Source: Linyphia triangularis
Lineage: Eukaryota; Arthropoda; Arachnida; Araneae; Linyphiidae
NCBI GenBank assembly: GCA_963978545.1
Contig: OZ021732.1
Location: forward strand, 45,580,059 to 45,644,058
Direction: 5' to 3'
DNA length: 64,000 bases
Position 1 is the first letter of the stretch; every line of letters starts with the position of its first letter. Below the pieces are notes generated by a model. That model worked only from the letters and a program-made list of their open reading frames with translations. It was not told the origin of the DNA and ran no database searches. A program made the position numbers and the translations under genes. This document shows, one piece after another, positions 26,029 to 40,283 of the stretch.

Positions 26029-28305
26029 CAATTGAATAAATTGCTCGAAGCAAAGTACTTCATGTTCCTTAAATCCAAAATTTTATAGGTAAATGTTGAA
26101 AAAGAAGTAATATATGGGTGGAAATGTATTTGGGTTTGTATCATTACTGAAAAGAACTATATGCATGCAGTGGTGAAATGAACGACCGAACACGTATGTT
26201 GTTTTGACGCCTTAAACAAAGTATTTTAAAAAATACGATTTTTTGCAAATTCGTTAACCAAAAGTTGAATAGCAAGAAAAAACAAATCTGCTAAGTTTAG
26301 GACCATAGTAGGTCAATTATTGGCAATATATGTATATATATGTTTCTATTTACTATACTTTTAAAAATTATAATTAATTATTTATATATAACTGTCTTGA
26401 TAAATATATAACGGCCTTATCCTAAAGGTTCATGTAGATTATGTGTGGTTGTCAACAAACTAAGGTTTAAATACAAATTATTTAAATATATACTTTACTA
26501 TTAAGAAATTAATACCTTTGAAATTGTTAGCAATTAAATATATAACTTCACTAGTTTAATGTCTTATTTCATTTGTTAAGTTTAAATTATCAGTTACTGC
26601 TAAAATTACTAGTTAAATATATTACTTTCCCTTGTAAGTATGCCCACACCTGATCATTTGAATGAAACTTTTTGTATAGTTCAATAAATTGAAAATTTTA
26701 AATTCCTGTTCATAATGGCAATAATATGAAAAAATATATTTGCTTTTAGATTGTCCGACTATGATATATTTATTAAATAGTGCATTTGAGATTAGTCAAG
26801 AAATAAAAAACAAAATTATTACTAAAAAGGAAAAGCTAAGCTTTATTATTTTGAAAATATGTACATAAAAAAATACGTATATAAAGCGACTTCCAACTTT
26901 TGCTCGAAAAATTTAATTTTATTGCATTTGGGGAAGGCTTTAAACGAATTTTAGTTGTGTATTCGCTAAGATAACAAGCAAGTCATCAAATGATACGTTG
27001 TTGAAAACGCCACCAACGACGTAATACAAAACGTCAATGGTAACTAATTTTTTTTTCTCCTTTCTAAACTGTGAGTGAGTGTTTTACCCAAAGTTGAAAC
27101 AGATGTTTTTGGTACTAAAGCAAAAGCACAAGTCGCTTAAAAAAAAAAAAAACACGAATATATTTAACTTTTTTGAACTGTGAAAACTTTAGAGAATGTT
27201 AGAAAATCATGAAAGAAAACTTAGAATAGCTCGAATTCTTACATACGAACAGGTATTCTTCGAATTCTCGAAATTTAGATGAATTTGAAAGATAATTAAA
27301 TGGAAAATATTTTTAATAATCGATATTGTTCAGACTCAGTAATTTATATTTTCTTATTTTATTTAATTATATTTATATATTCATATGGCTTGCTAACATT
27401 TTGCAGCATGTTTGACGAATAGTTTTGTATGTGTGTAATAAATAAGGATAATCGCTTTCACTTAAATAGTTTTTAATATTGCATTTGAATACAGTAATTT
27501 ATAGATTTTGATCTCTAAATTATTAAATAATGTGGCTCGTAATATAATATTGTGAAGCAGATCCTTTTATGTACTATTTTAATGTATGAAAATTTAATAT
27601 CATTTGCTAGAATATCCTGTAACTTTATTTTTTGTGCAGAGGCCTCTATTAAAAACACTTTAGAATATTATGAACCAATGTCCTCCCTTTGGAGATGAAT
27701 CTTTTTCCCTTACTCTGCATTTTTCTAAGTGGGTGAAAGCCTAAAACTAGAATACGCCCAAAAAACCAAACAACGTTAAAGAACCTATGCTCGATACAAA
27801 ACATTAGCGTATTAAAGTAACGTGATCATTAAACTTTTGGGTTAAATACAAATACAAAAAAAGTCGGCTAACTACAGGTACGATGTCTATCAAGGTTGGT
27901 TCAGTTAAAAGTAATCAATGGCCTTAAACTATTCCCCAATGAATATCCAATTTTCTCCTAAAACCACCCATCTGAATCAAATTCACTATCATCACAGGCA
28001 AACAATTTCATTCATTAATCACCATATTGTTGAATTAATGTTTTCTCCTTTCAGTATTAATCTTCGTTAAACAATTTAAAAGCATGAATCCCAGTTTTAT
28101 TATCTATAATAAATTCCAAACCCTCCTTCTAATTCTGTATAATAATTTTGAATAAATGAATTAAATCTTCTCTAGTTCTTATTTCCTGTTGCGTGGCTAT
28201 ATTAAATTTTCTTAATTTATTAATAGATTCGAATGGTGTAAAAAATCGCCTTTGTAGCCTCTGTGCCGAACCTTCTCCTGCAATTCAACGTCTTTTTTAA
28301 GATAT

Positions 28306-29281
28306 TGTTGAGGTGGATGGGTTCGAAAGACTTGAAGCCAAAGCAGATTAAAACTTGAAGAAATTTATTCCGCTATAACTCTTCGCAGATTCTTTTACAA
28401 CTTCAGAACTTGCCGTTCTAATAGACTCAATATAGCTCTTTACACAACAATAGAGCACAAACAGCAGTTAAAAAACTTAATACACTACTGCTAAAATCGC
28501 CACAAAAGACAATTCATTACAGTTCGCTTTCGGAACTCTCTGAACGCTCGTTGAGAGACAACTAACTCAGTAACTCAACTAACTCACCCGCTCTTTTGGT
28601 CGACCTTATATAGGAAAGGCGAATCTTCTAGAAATAGAAATTTGGAGAATTTTCCAGATCGCAGTCGAAAAGCCCTATACAGGTACATAGGGAACAAAAA
28701 TGTCGCAAAATTTAGCGACATTTGGCGATTTTTTGCCAAATTTGACAACCAAAATTAGTCTCCAAAACCATCGCCAACTTGGGAGATTGCCATTAACCAT
28801 AATGTTACATGTCCTTCTCCTTGTAAAATTCGTTTCCCAGCATTATCTCTGTAAAACTCGTTTTCAAGCATTAGGAGACACATTGCAGGAAAGCGAAGTA
28901 AAGAACTCTGGCACTGCCTTATCCTGTTCAGGACCGTGATCGCGTATATGTGATCAGACGATTCTTCCCTCACGGCCCGCGATATCGTATTTGTGATCAG
29001 TGTTTCCGTGCCTGCCGGCCCATCATCACACAGACGTGATTTCAGATTGGAACGTTTTATTTGAATTTAACGGGGCAAAATGCTTAACGGGGAAAAATGC
29101 CCGGTCCCGTGCGTGCGTAGTCTCTTTGAGCGCGCGGGCCTGGGGAAGCGCTTCTTTCTCCTTTCGCCGGTCCTGAACAGGTTAAGAGAAGTACACATAA
29201 ATATACATAAGTGTACATAAATTTTTCTTTTTACATAATTAGTACTACGAAATATTTACAAATATACAGAAATTCGTAACA
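28306..29281 (-). mobile_element. Solo LTR (Gypsy-like), interrupted by a MITE
   Basis: On the minus strand it begins TGTTACGAATTTCTGTATAT (29281) and ends CACCTCAACA (28306). It is flanked on both sides by a 4-bp target duplication, ATAT (28302-28305 and 29282-29285). A TATATAAG-type promoter lies at about 28604-28614 (minus). It is homologous along its length to the LTR at 59472-60214, apart from a 259-bp insertion. There is no internal retrotransposon sequence, so this is a recombination-derived solo LTR. It lies inside duplicated block 2 and has no counterpart in block 1. Confidence 0.88.
28923..29181. mobile_element. piggyBac-like MITE nested in the LTR
   Basis: Perfect 14-bp terminal inverted repeats CCTGTTCAGGACCG / CGGTCCTGAACAGG. 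Flanks are TTAT (28919-28922) and TTAA (29182-29185); the first is probably a mutated TTAA duplication, which with the CC start suggests the piggyBac group. The 259-bp interior is strikingly GC-rich against the window and has TGATC.CG.ATATGTGATCAG-like internal repetition. The uninterrupted LTR at 59472 shows the empty site. Confidence 0.85.
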
Positions 29282-30589
29282 ATATGTTGATCAAAATTCT
29301 ACTGCAAACTCAATATGCGATCTAATTAATCGCCTATTGGTTGAATGATGCAATTCGATTTATTAGAATTTTTTATAATAAATTCTAGTTAAAATTTAAT
29401 AATTCTTTTTTTAATAATCCTAGGGTTGCAACTCTACTTTTTGGCTGTTTATCACCTGTAACGAGTGACCTAGGGACCGTAATCCTTTGACTTAGTCCAG
29501 AAGTACAGTTACTGAACTAGGATATGATCTTAAACCAATAAATATATAATTGTCAGTAGTAGTTTCCAACTCTTGAATGGCATCACTAATCAAGAGTCGC
29601 GAGTGACAGTGAACCGAAGGATTGTAATTTGTTTTTAGCAGAGTAAAATGTACAAACGATGGCTGCGGTCATGCTAGTGGAAAAGTCTCCTTTAATGATT
29701 TAAATAAAAACGTTATTAATACGTCAATTGATTCCTGTGTGGCTTGGTGGCTCTTCTTACATAATATTTACATCTAATTGATATAAATTCAGGCCCATGC
29801 ACTCTGATCCAACATCATTATGTACATTTTATTTTTTATATATTTGTGAAATAATTGTGTCCTAGTATTGGGGATTGATTAAGTTCTGCTATTTCTAATT
29901 CGACAATACATTAGCACATTTCTCTTTATTTACATTATTTAATTCCAATTAATTATTGGAATCGGCTTGTTACTTCTTTCTCTGTTTGCTAAAATATCGA
30001 TAAACTGTACAAACAAGTTTTGTTCCAAAGCTTCTCGTAGCTTTAAATTTTATAGCTATAATCATCAATCTAAGTTATTCTCAGATTAAAAAGCACTGCA
30101 CAACTATTAAAGATAGTGATAGTGAGTACAAAATTGAAAGTTATCTTACAAAGAGAGTGGAACAAGGATGACGTTTTGCATGTGGAAATGTTCCCACAAT
30201 GATGAATTAAAGAAAAAGCACAAGATAACTATCACCAGGAAGAACTGTAAATGAGGGCGATGCTATTTTATAATTGTAGTATTACTTAGTTTGCTTTAAG
30301 TTCATTTCAATATCTTTAAGTATATGTTGTTCAGTATGAGAACAAGAAAACAATTAAATTGTAACCATTAATTTTTTTTCCCAAAATCATGGGGTAAAGC
30401 ATCTGTGTTTTTGACTGAAGGCTGTTTTAAATACATTCATTAATAAATTCTATTAATCAATCTTTTTATTATTCAAAAATAAATATATTAGCATTGAAAA
30501 TATCTTCTTTTAAAGAACAATAATATGGTTTATAACCAATGTCTTTTAATAAGCTTAAGAGATGATACTTTTTTTTTATAAAGATAAAA
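29282..30589. other. Duplicated-block DNA up to the satellite edge
   Basis: Non-coding sequence. From about 29780 it aligns with about 5130-5915 of copy 1. No gene seen. Confidence 0.5.
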
Positions 30590-32085
30590 ATAATTAAAAG
30601 CTGAATTATTAAGAACTAACACAACTAAAATAGAACACATTTAGGAGTTAACAAACTTAATATTAAACAGACGTAAATATAACACACTAAAACAAAAACA
30701 AACTTAAACTCTAACAATTCCACCAATCAACCAACCAACCAACAATATATTACACATAAAAAATAACAAACTTAAACAATAACGATTACTCCAACCAACA
30801 GTCCATCCAACCACCCAACAAAATAACACAATTAGAAAATAACAAACTTAAACACTAACTATTCCACCAACCAACCTTCCATCCCACCACCCAACAAAAA
30901 ATACACTTAAATACTGACAAACTTAAAAACTATCAAACCTAAAAACGAACTTGAAATATAACAAATTATAAAAATAAGAAATTTAAAAAATTTCACACTT
31001 ACGAAGGTAACTCAACTAAAATCGAACTCATTTAGAAGCTAACAAACATATCATTGAACATACTTAAATAAAACACACTAAAAAATAACAAACTTAAACT
31101 CTAACAATTCCACCAACATTTTATCCATCCAACCATCCAGCAAAATAACATTCTTAAAAATAACAAACTTAAACACTAACAGTTCCACGAACCAACAATC
31201 CATCCAACCACCCAACAAAATGACACAATGAAACAATAACAAATTTAAACTCTAACATTTCCACCAACCAACCATCCAACAAAATAACATACCTAAAAAT
31301 AACACACTTAAGCACTAAGAGTTCCACCAACTAACCAACCTTCCTACTAAAAAAACAAAATAACACACTAAAAAAATAACAATCTTAAACACTAACTCTT
31401 CTCCAACCAACCACCCAACAAAAAATACGCTTAAAAACTGACTTACATAAAAATTATCAAACTTAAAATCGAACTTAATATATAGCAAATTATAAAACAA
31501 ACGAACTTAAAAATTTACACTAATAACAATAAACATGATTAAAATATAATATATTTGGAAGCTAACAAACTTAACATTAAACATACTTAAATATAACACA
31601 CTAAAAAAATAACAAACTTAAACTCTAACAATTCCACCAACCAATCATTCAACAAAATAAAAAACTTAAACACTAACAGTTCCACCAACCAACCAACCTT
31701 ACTACCACCAATAAAAATAACACACTTAAAAAATAACAAACTTAACACTAACTATTCCTCCAGCCAACAATCAATCCAAACACCTAATAAAATAACACAC
31801 TTAAAATATAAAAGACTTAAACTTTAACAATTTCACCAACCAACCAACCAAACAACCTTCCTACCACCCAACAAAATAACACAAATAAAAAAATAAAAAA
31901 TCTTAAACACTAACTTTTCCACCGACCAACCATCCATCCAATCACCCAACAAAAAATATACTTAAAAACTGACAAACTTAAAAACTAACATACATAAAAA
32001 CGAACTTAAAATATAACAAATTATAAAGCGAACAAACTTAAAAATTTACACAAGAAAGAACTAATACAACTGAAATCGAACACAT

Positions 32086-33315
32086 TTAGAAGCTAACAAA
32101 CATAACAATAACATTCTTAGAAAATAACAAACTTAAACACTAACAATTCCACCACCCAACAATCCTCCAACCACCCAGCAAAATAACACTCTTAAAAAAT
32201 AACAAACATAAACACTAACTATTCCTCCAACCAACCACCCAACAAAAAATACACTTAAAACTGACAAACTTAAAAACTATCAACCCTAAAAACGAATTTA
32301 AAATATAACAAATTATAAAGCGAACAAACTTAAAAATTTACACACCTAAGAATAAACACAACTAAAATCGAACACATTTAGAAGCTAACAAACTTAACAT
32401 TAAACAAACTTAAATATAACAAACTAAAACAATAACAAAATTAAACTCTAACAATTTCACCAACCAACCATTAATCAAAACATCCAACAAAGTAATATAT
32501 TTAAAAATAACAAACTTAAATTAAGCACTAACAGTTCCAACAACCAACCTTCAGACCACCCAACAAAATATTACACTTAAAAAATAACAAACTTTAAAAC
32601 TATCAAACTTAAAAACGAACTTAAACTATAAAAAATTATAAAACTAGCAAACTTAAAAATTTACGCACTTAAGAACTAAAACAACTAAAATCGAACACAT
32701 TTAGAAGCTAACAAACATAACAATAACATTCTTAGAAAATAACAAACTTAAACACTAACAATTCCACCACCCAACAATCCTCCAACCACCCAGCAAAATA
32801 ACACTCTTAAAAAATAACAAACATAAACACTAACTATTCCTCCAACCAACCACCCAACAAAAAATACACTTAAAACTGACAAACTTAAAAACTATCAACC
32901 CTAAAAACGAATTTAAAATATAACAAATTATAAAGCGAACAAACTTAAAAATTTACACACCTAAGAATAAACACAACTAAAATCGAACACATTTAGAAGC
33001 TAACAAACTTAACATTAAACAAACTTAAATATAACAAACTAAAACAATAACAAAATTAAACTCTAACAATTTCACCAACCAACCATTAATCAAAACATCC
33101 AACAAAGTAATATATTTAAAAATAACAAACTTAAATTAAGCACTAACAGTTCCAACAACCAACCTTCAGACCACCCAACAAAATATTACACTTAAAAAAT
33201 AACAAACTTTAAAACTATCAAACTTAAAAACGAACTTAAACTATAAAAAATTATAAAACTAGCAAACTTAAAAATTTACGCACTTAAGAACTAAAACAAC
33301 TAAAATCGAACACAT
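32086..33315. repeat. Two near-identical 615-bp tandem blocks
   Basis: 32086-32700 and 32701-33315 look identical or almost so by eye, far more alike than neighbouring satellite units, marking a very recent duplication (or an assembly duplication). Confidence 0.85.
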
Positions 33316-35168
33316 TTACAAGCTAACAAACTTAACAGAAATAAACTTAAATAAAACACACTAAAACAATAACAATCTTAAATATAACACACTAAAACAA
33401 TAACAAACTTAAACTCTAACAATTTGACCAACCAACCATCAAAACATCCAAAAAAATAACACACTTAGAAAATAACAAACTTAAACTCTAACAATACCAA
33501 TAACCAACCATCCATCCAATAAAGTAACATACTAAAATATAACAAACTTATACACTAACAGTTCCACCAACCAACTAACCTTACTACCACCCATCAAAAT
33601 AAATCACTTAAAAAATAACAAATTTAAACACTAACTATTTCTCCAACCAACCATCCATCCAACCACCCTAAAAAGTAACACACTTAAAAAATAACAGACT
33701 TAAACTCTAGCAATTCCACCAACCAACCAACCTTCCTACCACCCAACAAAATAACACAAATAAAAAATATTTAACTTAAACACTCACTCTTCCACCAACC
33801 AACCATCCATTAAACAACCCAACAAAATATACACTTAAAAACTGACAAGCTTAAAAACTATCAAACCTAAAAACGAATTTAAAATATAACAAAATATAAC
33901 GCTAAAAAACTTAAAAATTTATGCACATAAGAACTAACACAACTGAAATCGAACACATTTAGAAGATAACAAAATTAACTATAACACACTTAGAAAATAA
34001 CAAATTTAAACACTAACAATTCCGCCAACCAACAAACCAACCATCCAACCACCCAGAAAAATAACACACTTAAATAATAACAAACATAAAAACTAACTAT
34101 TCCTAAAACACACCATCCATCCAACCACCCAAAAAAATACACTTAAAAACTGACAAACTTTAAAATTATCAAACTTAAAAACGAATTTAAAATATAACAA
34201 ATTATAAAAATAACAAACTTAAAAATTTACGCACTTAAGAACTATTACAACTAAAATCGAACACATTTAGAAGCTAACAAATTTACATTAAACAAACTTA
34301 AACATAACACACTAAAACAATAACAAACTTAAACTCTAATATTTCCACCAACCAACCATCCATCAAAACATCCAACAAAATAATATATTTAAAAATAACA
34401 AACTTAAACACTAACAGTTCCACATAACAACCAACCTTACTACGACTCATCCAAATAAATCACTTAAAAATAACAAACTTAAACACTAACTATTCCCCGA
34501 ACCAACCATCCATCCAACCACCACACAAAAAAAACTGAAAAACTGAAAAACTTAAAAACTATAAACCTTAAAAACCAACTTAAAATATAAAAAATTATAA
34601 AAATAACATACTTAAAAATTTACGCACTTAAGAACCAATACAACTAAAATCGAACACATTTAGAAACTACCAAACTTAACATTAAACAAACTTAAATTTA
34701 ACACACTAAAAAAGTAACAAAATTAAACTCTAACAATTCCACCAACCAACCATCCATCAAACCATTTAACAAAAAAACATATTTAAAAATAACAAAATTA
34801 AACACTAAAACACTAACAGTTCCACCAACACACTAATCTTCTTACCACCTAAAAAAATATTACACTTAATAAATAAAAAATTTAAACAATAACTATTCCT
34901 ACAACCAACCATCCATCCAACCACCCAACAAAATAACATACTTAAAAAATAACAAACTTAAACTGTAAATATTCCTCCAACGAACCATCCATCCAACCGC
35001 CCAACAAAAAATAAACTTAAAAACTGACAAACTTAAAAACTATCAAATTTAGAATTGAACTTAAAATACAACGAATAATAAAAATAACCAAAATTAAAAA
35101 TTTGCAATAATATCAAATAACACAATTAAAATCTAACAAATTAAGAAGTTAAATAACTTAACCTTAAA

Positions 35169-35204
<36 letters not shown>

Positions 35205-36592
35205 ACTATCTTAAATTCTAATAATTACACCAACCAACCATCCATCCAACCACCAACAAATAACACACAAAAAAAAAATAACAAACTTAAACCCAAACAA
35301 CTCCACCAACCAACCACCCATCCAAAGACCTAATAAAATAACAAACAAAGAAAAACATACTTAACAATTCAACCAAACAACTAAACTTCCAACAACCGGA
35401 CAAAATAACACAAATAAAAAATAAAAAACTTAAAAACTAACTATTCCAGCAACCAACCATCCATCCAACCACACAACAAAAAATACGCTTAAAAACTGAC
35501 AAACTTAAAAGCTATCAAACCTAAAAATAAACTTAAAATAAGAAATTATAAAGCTAACAAACTTAAAAATTTACACACTTAAGAACTAAAACAACTAAAA
35601 TCGAACATATTTAGAAGCTAACAAACTTAACAATAACACAGTAGAAAATAACAAACTTAAACACTAACTATTCTACCAAACAACCATCCATCCAACCACC
35701 CAGCAAAATAACACACTTAAAAAATAACAAACATAAACACTAACTATTTCTCCAATCAACAACCCCACCAAAAATACATTTAAAACTGACAAACTTTAAA
35801 ACTTTCAAACCTAAAAACGAATTTAAAATATGAAAAATTGTAAAACTAACAAAAATAAAAATTTACACACTAAAGAAGTAACATAACTAAAAACGAACAC
35901 ATTTAGAAGCTAGCAAACTTAACATTAAAGATACTTCAATATAACACACTAAAACCATAACAAACTTAAACTATAAATATTCTACCAACCACCTTCCATA
36001 TCACCACCGAACAAAATAACACTTTAAAAAAATAACAAACTTAAACTCTAACTGTTCCAATAACCAACCAACCTTACTACCACCCAACAAAAATAACTCA
36101 CTAAAAAAAATAACAAACTTAAGCGCTAACATTCCTCCAACCACCCAGCAAAAAATACACTTAAAAACTGATAAACTTAAAAACTATCAAACCTAAAAAC
36201 GAATTTAAAATATAACAAATTATTTAACTAACGAATTTAAAAATTTACACACTTAAGAAGTAACACAGCTAAAATCGAACACATTTAGAAGCTATCAAAC
36301 TTAACACTAAACATACTTAATGATAACAAACTAAAAAATAACAAACTAAGACTCTTACAATTCCACCAACAGACCTTCCATTCCACCACACAAAAAAATA
36401 ACACATTAAAACAATAACAAACCTAAACTGTAACAGTTCCACCAACCAACCAACTTTACTACCACCCATAAAAATATCACACTTAAAAAAAACAAAATTA
36501 AATACTAACTATTCCTCCAAACAAACATCCATCCAAACACCCAATAAAATAACGCACTTAAAAAATAACACACTTAAAATCTAACAATTCCA

Positions 36593-36743
36593 CCAACCAA
36601 CCAACCAACCAACCAACCAACCAACCAACCAACCAACCAACCAACCAACCAACCAACCAACCAACCAACCAACCAACCAACCAACCAACCAACCAACCAA
36701 CCAACCAACCAACCAACCAACCAACCAACCAACCAACCAACCA
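36593..36743. repeat. (CCAA)n tetranucleotide tract
   Basis: About 37 perfect CCAA units, an expansion of the CCAACCAACC phrase found in every satellite subunit. The minus strand is (TTGG)n, a GG-tract arrangement able in principle to form two-layer G-quadruplexes. Confidence 0.95.
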
Positions 36744-38139
36744 TCCCATCACCCAACAAAATAACACAAGTAAAAAATAACAGTTTTAAACTCTAACTAT
36801 TCCACCAACCAATGATCCATCCAACCACCCAACAAAAAATACACTAAAAATTTAAAAACTTAAAAACTATCAAACTTAAAAACGAACTTATAATATAACA
36901 AATTATCAAGCGAATAAACTTAAAAATTTACACACTTAAGAACTAACACAACTAAAATTGAACACATTTAGAAGCTAACCAACTGAACATTAAAAATACT
37001 TAAATATAACACACTAAAACAATAACAAACTTAAAGTCTAACGATTCCACCAACCAACCTTCCTACCACCTAACAAAAAATACACTTGAAAACTGACAAA
37101 CTTAAAAACTATCAAACTTAAAAACGAACTTAAAATATAACAAATTATAAAACTAACAATCTAAAAAATTTACGCACTTAAGAACTATCACAATTAAAAT
37201 CGAATACATTTAGAAGCTAACAAACTTAACATTAAACAAACTTAAATATAACACACTAAAACCATAACAAACTTAAACTCTAACAATTCCACCAACCAAC
37301 CATCCATCAAATCATCCAACAAAATAACGTATTTAAAAACATCAAACTTAAACACTAACAGTTCCACCAACAGACCAACCTTCCTACCATCCAACAAAAT
37401 ATTTCACTTAAAAAATAAAAAACTTAAGCAATAACTATTCCTCCAACCAACTATCCATCCAACCACCCAACAAAATATTATACTTAAAAAATAACAAATT
37501 TAAAGACTAAGTATTCCTCCAACCAACCATCCATCAAACCACCCAAAAAAATACACTTAAAAACTGACAAATTTTAAAACTATCAAACTTAAAAACGAAC
37601 TTAAAATATAAAAAATTATAAAACTAACAAACATAAAAATTTACGCACTTAAGAACCAACAAAACTAAAATCGGACACATTTAGAAGCTAACAAACTTAA
37701 CATTAAAAATACTTAAATATAACTCACTGAAACAATAACAAACTTAAACTCTAATAATTTCACCAACCAACTACACTTCTTACCACCTAACAAAATAACT
37801 AACCTAAAAAACAATAAACTTAAGCGCTAACTATTAATCATACAAACCATGCATCCAAACACCCAACAAAAAATACACTTAAAAACTGACAAACTTAAAA
37901 ACTATCGAACTTAAAAACTATCAAACTTAAAAACTATCAAACTTAAAAACTATCAAACTTAAAATTAAACTTAAAATATAACAAATTATAAAACTAACAA
38001 ACTTATTAATTTACGCACTTAATAACCAACACAACTAAAATTGAACACATTTAGAGGCTAACAAACCTAATATTCAACATACTTAAAAATAACACACTAA
38101 AAAAATCACATATTTAAACTCTAACCATTCCACCAACCA

Positions 38140-38248
38140 CCCTAATAGCACGCATCCTCCCAGGGAGGTCCCTGGGAAGTCATTCGTAGTCCCGGGGATG
38201 ACTGGGGACTTCCTAGGGAAATTCCTTGGAGGATGTTTGCTATTAGGG
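38140..38248. mobile_element. 109-bp palindromic MITE in satellite, copy 1
   Basis: Inverted termini CCCTAATAGCA..CATCCTCC / GGAGGATG..TGCTATTAGGG. The GC-rich interior is almost wholly self-complementary (GTCATTC..TAGTCCCGGGG..GATGAC). It differs sharply in composition from the surrounding satellite. A second copy at 51129-51237 sits in the homologous satellite context, so it was copied with the array rather than inserted twice. Confidence 0.8.
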
Positions 38249-40283
38249 CAAACATCCATCCTACCATCCAACAAAATAACATACTAAAAAATGCCAAACT
38301 TAAACACTAAGAGTTCCACCAACTAACCATCCATCCAACCACCCTCTAAAATAACACACTTAAAATATAAAAGACTTAAACTTTTACAATTTCATCAACC
38401 AACCAACCTTCCTACCACCCAACAAAATGACACAAATAAAAAAAATAAAAATCTTAAACACTAACTATTAGACCAACCAAACATTCATACGACGACCCAA
38501 CAAAAAATACACTTAAAAACTGACAAACATAAAAACTATCATACCTAAAAACGCACTTAAAATATAACAATTTATAAAGCGAACAAACTTAAAAATTTAT
38601 TAACATAAGAACTAACACAACTGAAATCGAACACATTTAGAAACTAACAAACTTAACATAAACAAACTTAAAAAAAACACACTAAAACAATAAAAAACTT
38701 AAATTCTAACAATTTGACCAACCAATCAACCATAAAAAAATCCAACAAAATAACACACCTAGAAAATAAAAAACTTAAACTCGAACAATTCCAATAACCA
38801 TCCATCCATCCAACCATGCAACAAAGTAACATACTAAAATGTAACGAACTTAAACACTAACAATTTCACCAACCAACCAACCTTCCTACCACCAAACAAA
38901 ATAAAACAAATAAAAAAAAAAAAAATCTTAATCACTAACTATTCCACCAATCAACAATCCATCCAATCACCAAACAAAAAATACAATTAAAAACTGACAA
39001 ACTTAAAAACTATCATACCTAAAACCGAACTTAATATATAACAAATTATAAAGCGATCAAACTTAAAAATTTACACACGCAAGAACTAACACAACTGAAA
39101 TTTAACACATTTAGAAGCTAACAAACTTAACAATAACACACTTAGAAAATAACAAACTTAAACTTTTACAATTCCACCAGCCAACCAACCTTACTACCAC
39201 CCATCAAAATAACACACTTAAAATATAACAAAATTAAATACTAACTATTCCTCAAACCAACCATCTAACCACCCAATAAAATAACACACTTAAAAAATAA
39301 ATGACTTAAAATCTAACAATTCCACTAACCAACCAACCTTTCTACCGCACAAAAAAATAACACAGATAAAAAATAACAAATTAAATACTAACTATTCCTC
39401 CAACCAAACATCCATCCAAACACCCAATAAAATAACACACTTAAAAAATAACAAAATTAAACACTAGCAGTTCCACCAACCAACCAACTAACCTTTCTAT
39501 CACCCATTAAACTAACACACTTAAAAAATAACAAAATTAAATACTAACTATTCCTCCAACCAACCATCCATCCAACCGCCCAATAAAATTACACACTTAA
39601 AAAATAACAGTTTTAAACTCTAACTATTCCACCAACCAACCATCCATTCAACCACTCAACAAAAAATACACTAAAAAAATGACAAACCTAAAAACTATCA
39701 TACCTGAAAACGAACTTAAAATATAACATACTATAAAGAGAATAAACTTAAATATTTACACACTTAAGAACAAACACACAAAAAATCGAACACATTTAGA
39801 AGCTAAACAACTGAACATTAAAAATACTTAAATATAACACACTAAAACAATAACAAACTTAAATTCTAACAATTCCACCAACCAACCTTCTTACCACCTA
39901 ACAAAAAATACACTTGAACACTGACAAACTTAAAAACTATCAAACTTAAAAACGAACTTAAAATATAACAAATTATAAAACTAACAATCTCAAAAATTTA
40001 CGCACTTAAGAACTATCACAATTAAAATCGAATACATTTAGAAGCTAACAAACTTAACATTAAACAAACTTAAATATAACACACTAAAACCATAACAAAC
40101 TTAAACTCTAACAATTCCACCAACCAACCATCCATCAAATCATCCAACAAAATAACGTATTTAAAAATAGCAAACTTAAACACTAACAGTTCCACCAACA
40201 GACCAACCTTCCTACCATCCAACAAAATATTTCACTTAAAAAATAAAAAACTTAAACAATAACTATTCCTCCAACCAACTATC

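Larger units (their letters stand above)
30590..40283. repeat. A/C-rich modular satellite, left part
   Basis: Built from subunits of about 75-85 bp of the form AATAACACACTTAAAAAATA.. AACTTAAACACTAACAGTTC.. CACCAACCAACCATCCATCC. These are combined with a longer linker (AAACTGACAAACTT.. AAAACGAACTT.. AAAATTTACACACTTAAG.. CGAACACATTTAGAAGCTAA). The linker marker recurs at intervals of about 300-650 bp, roughly twenty times here. The plus strand is almost free of G, giving extreme strand asymmetry. Open frames in it encode only low-complexity GWLV-type strings. No gene. Confidence 0.95.

Noticed and set aside
28080..28300. Minus-strand phrase LQRRFFTPFESINKLRKF
   Set aside because: Protein-like over about 50 codons but with flanking stops and no recognised family; too weak to call.
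36558..36767. Repeated GWLV peptide frames
   Set aside because: Translation of the (CCAA)n tract; no start context or conservation beyond the repeat.
38083..38274. Near-identical peptide frames at 38083-38274 and 51057-51263
   Set aside because: They cross the palindromic MITE and satellite; similarity is explained by block duplication, not coding constraint.
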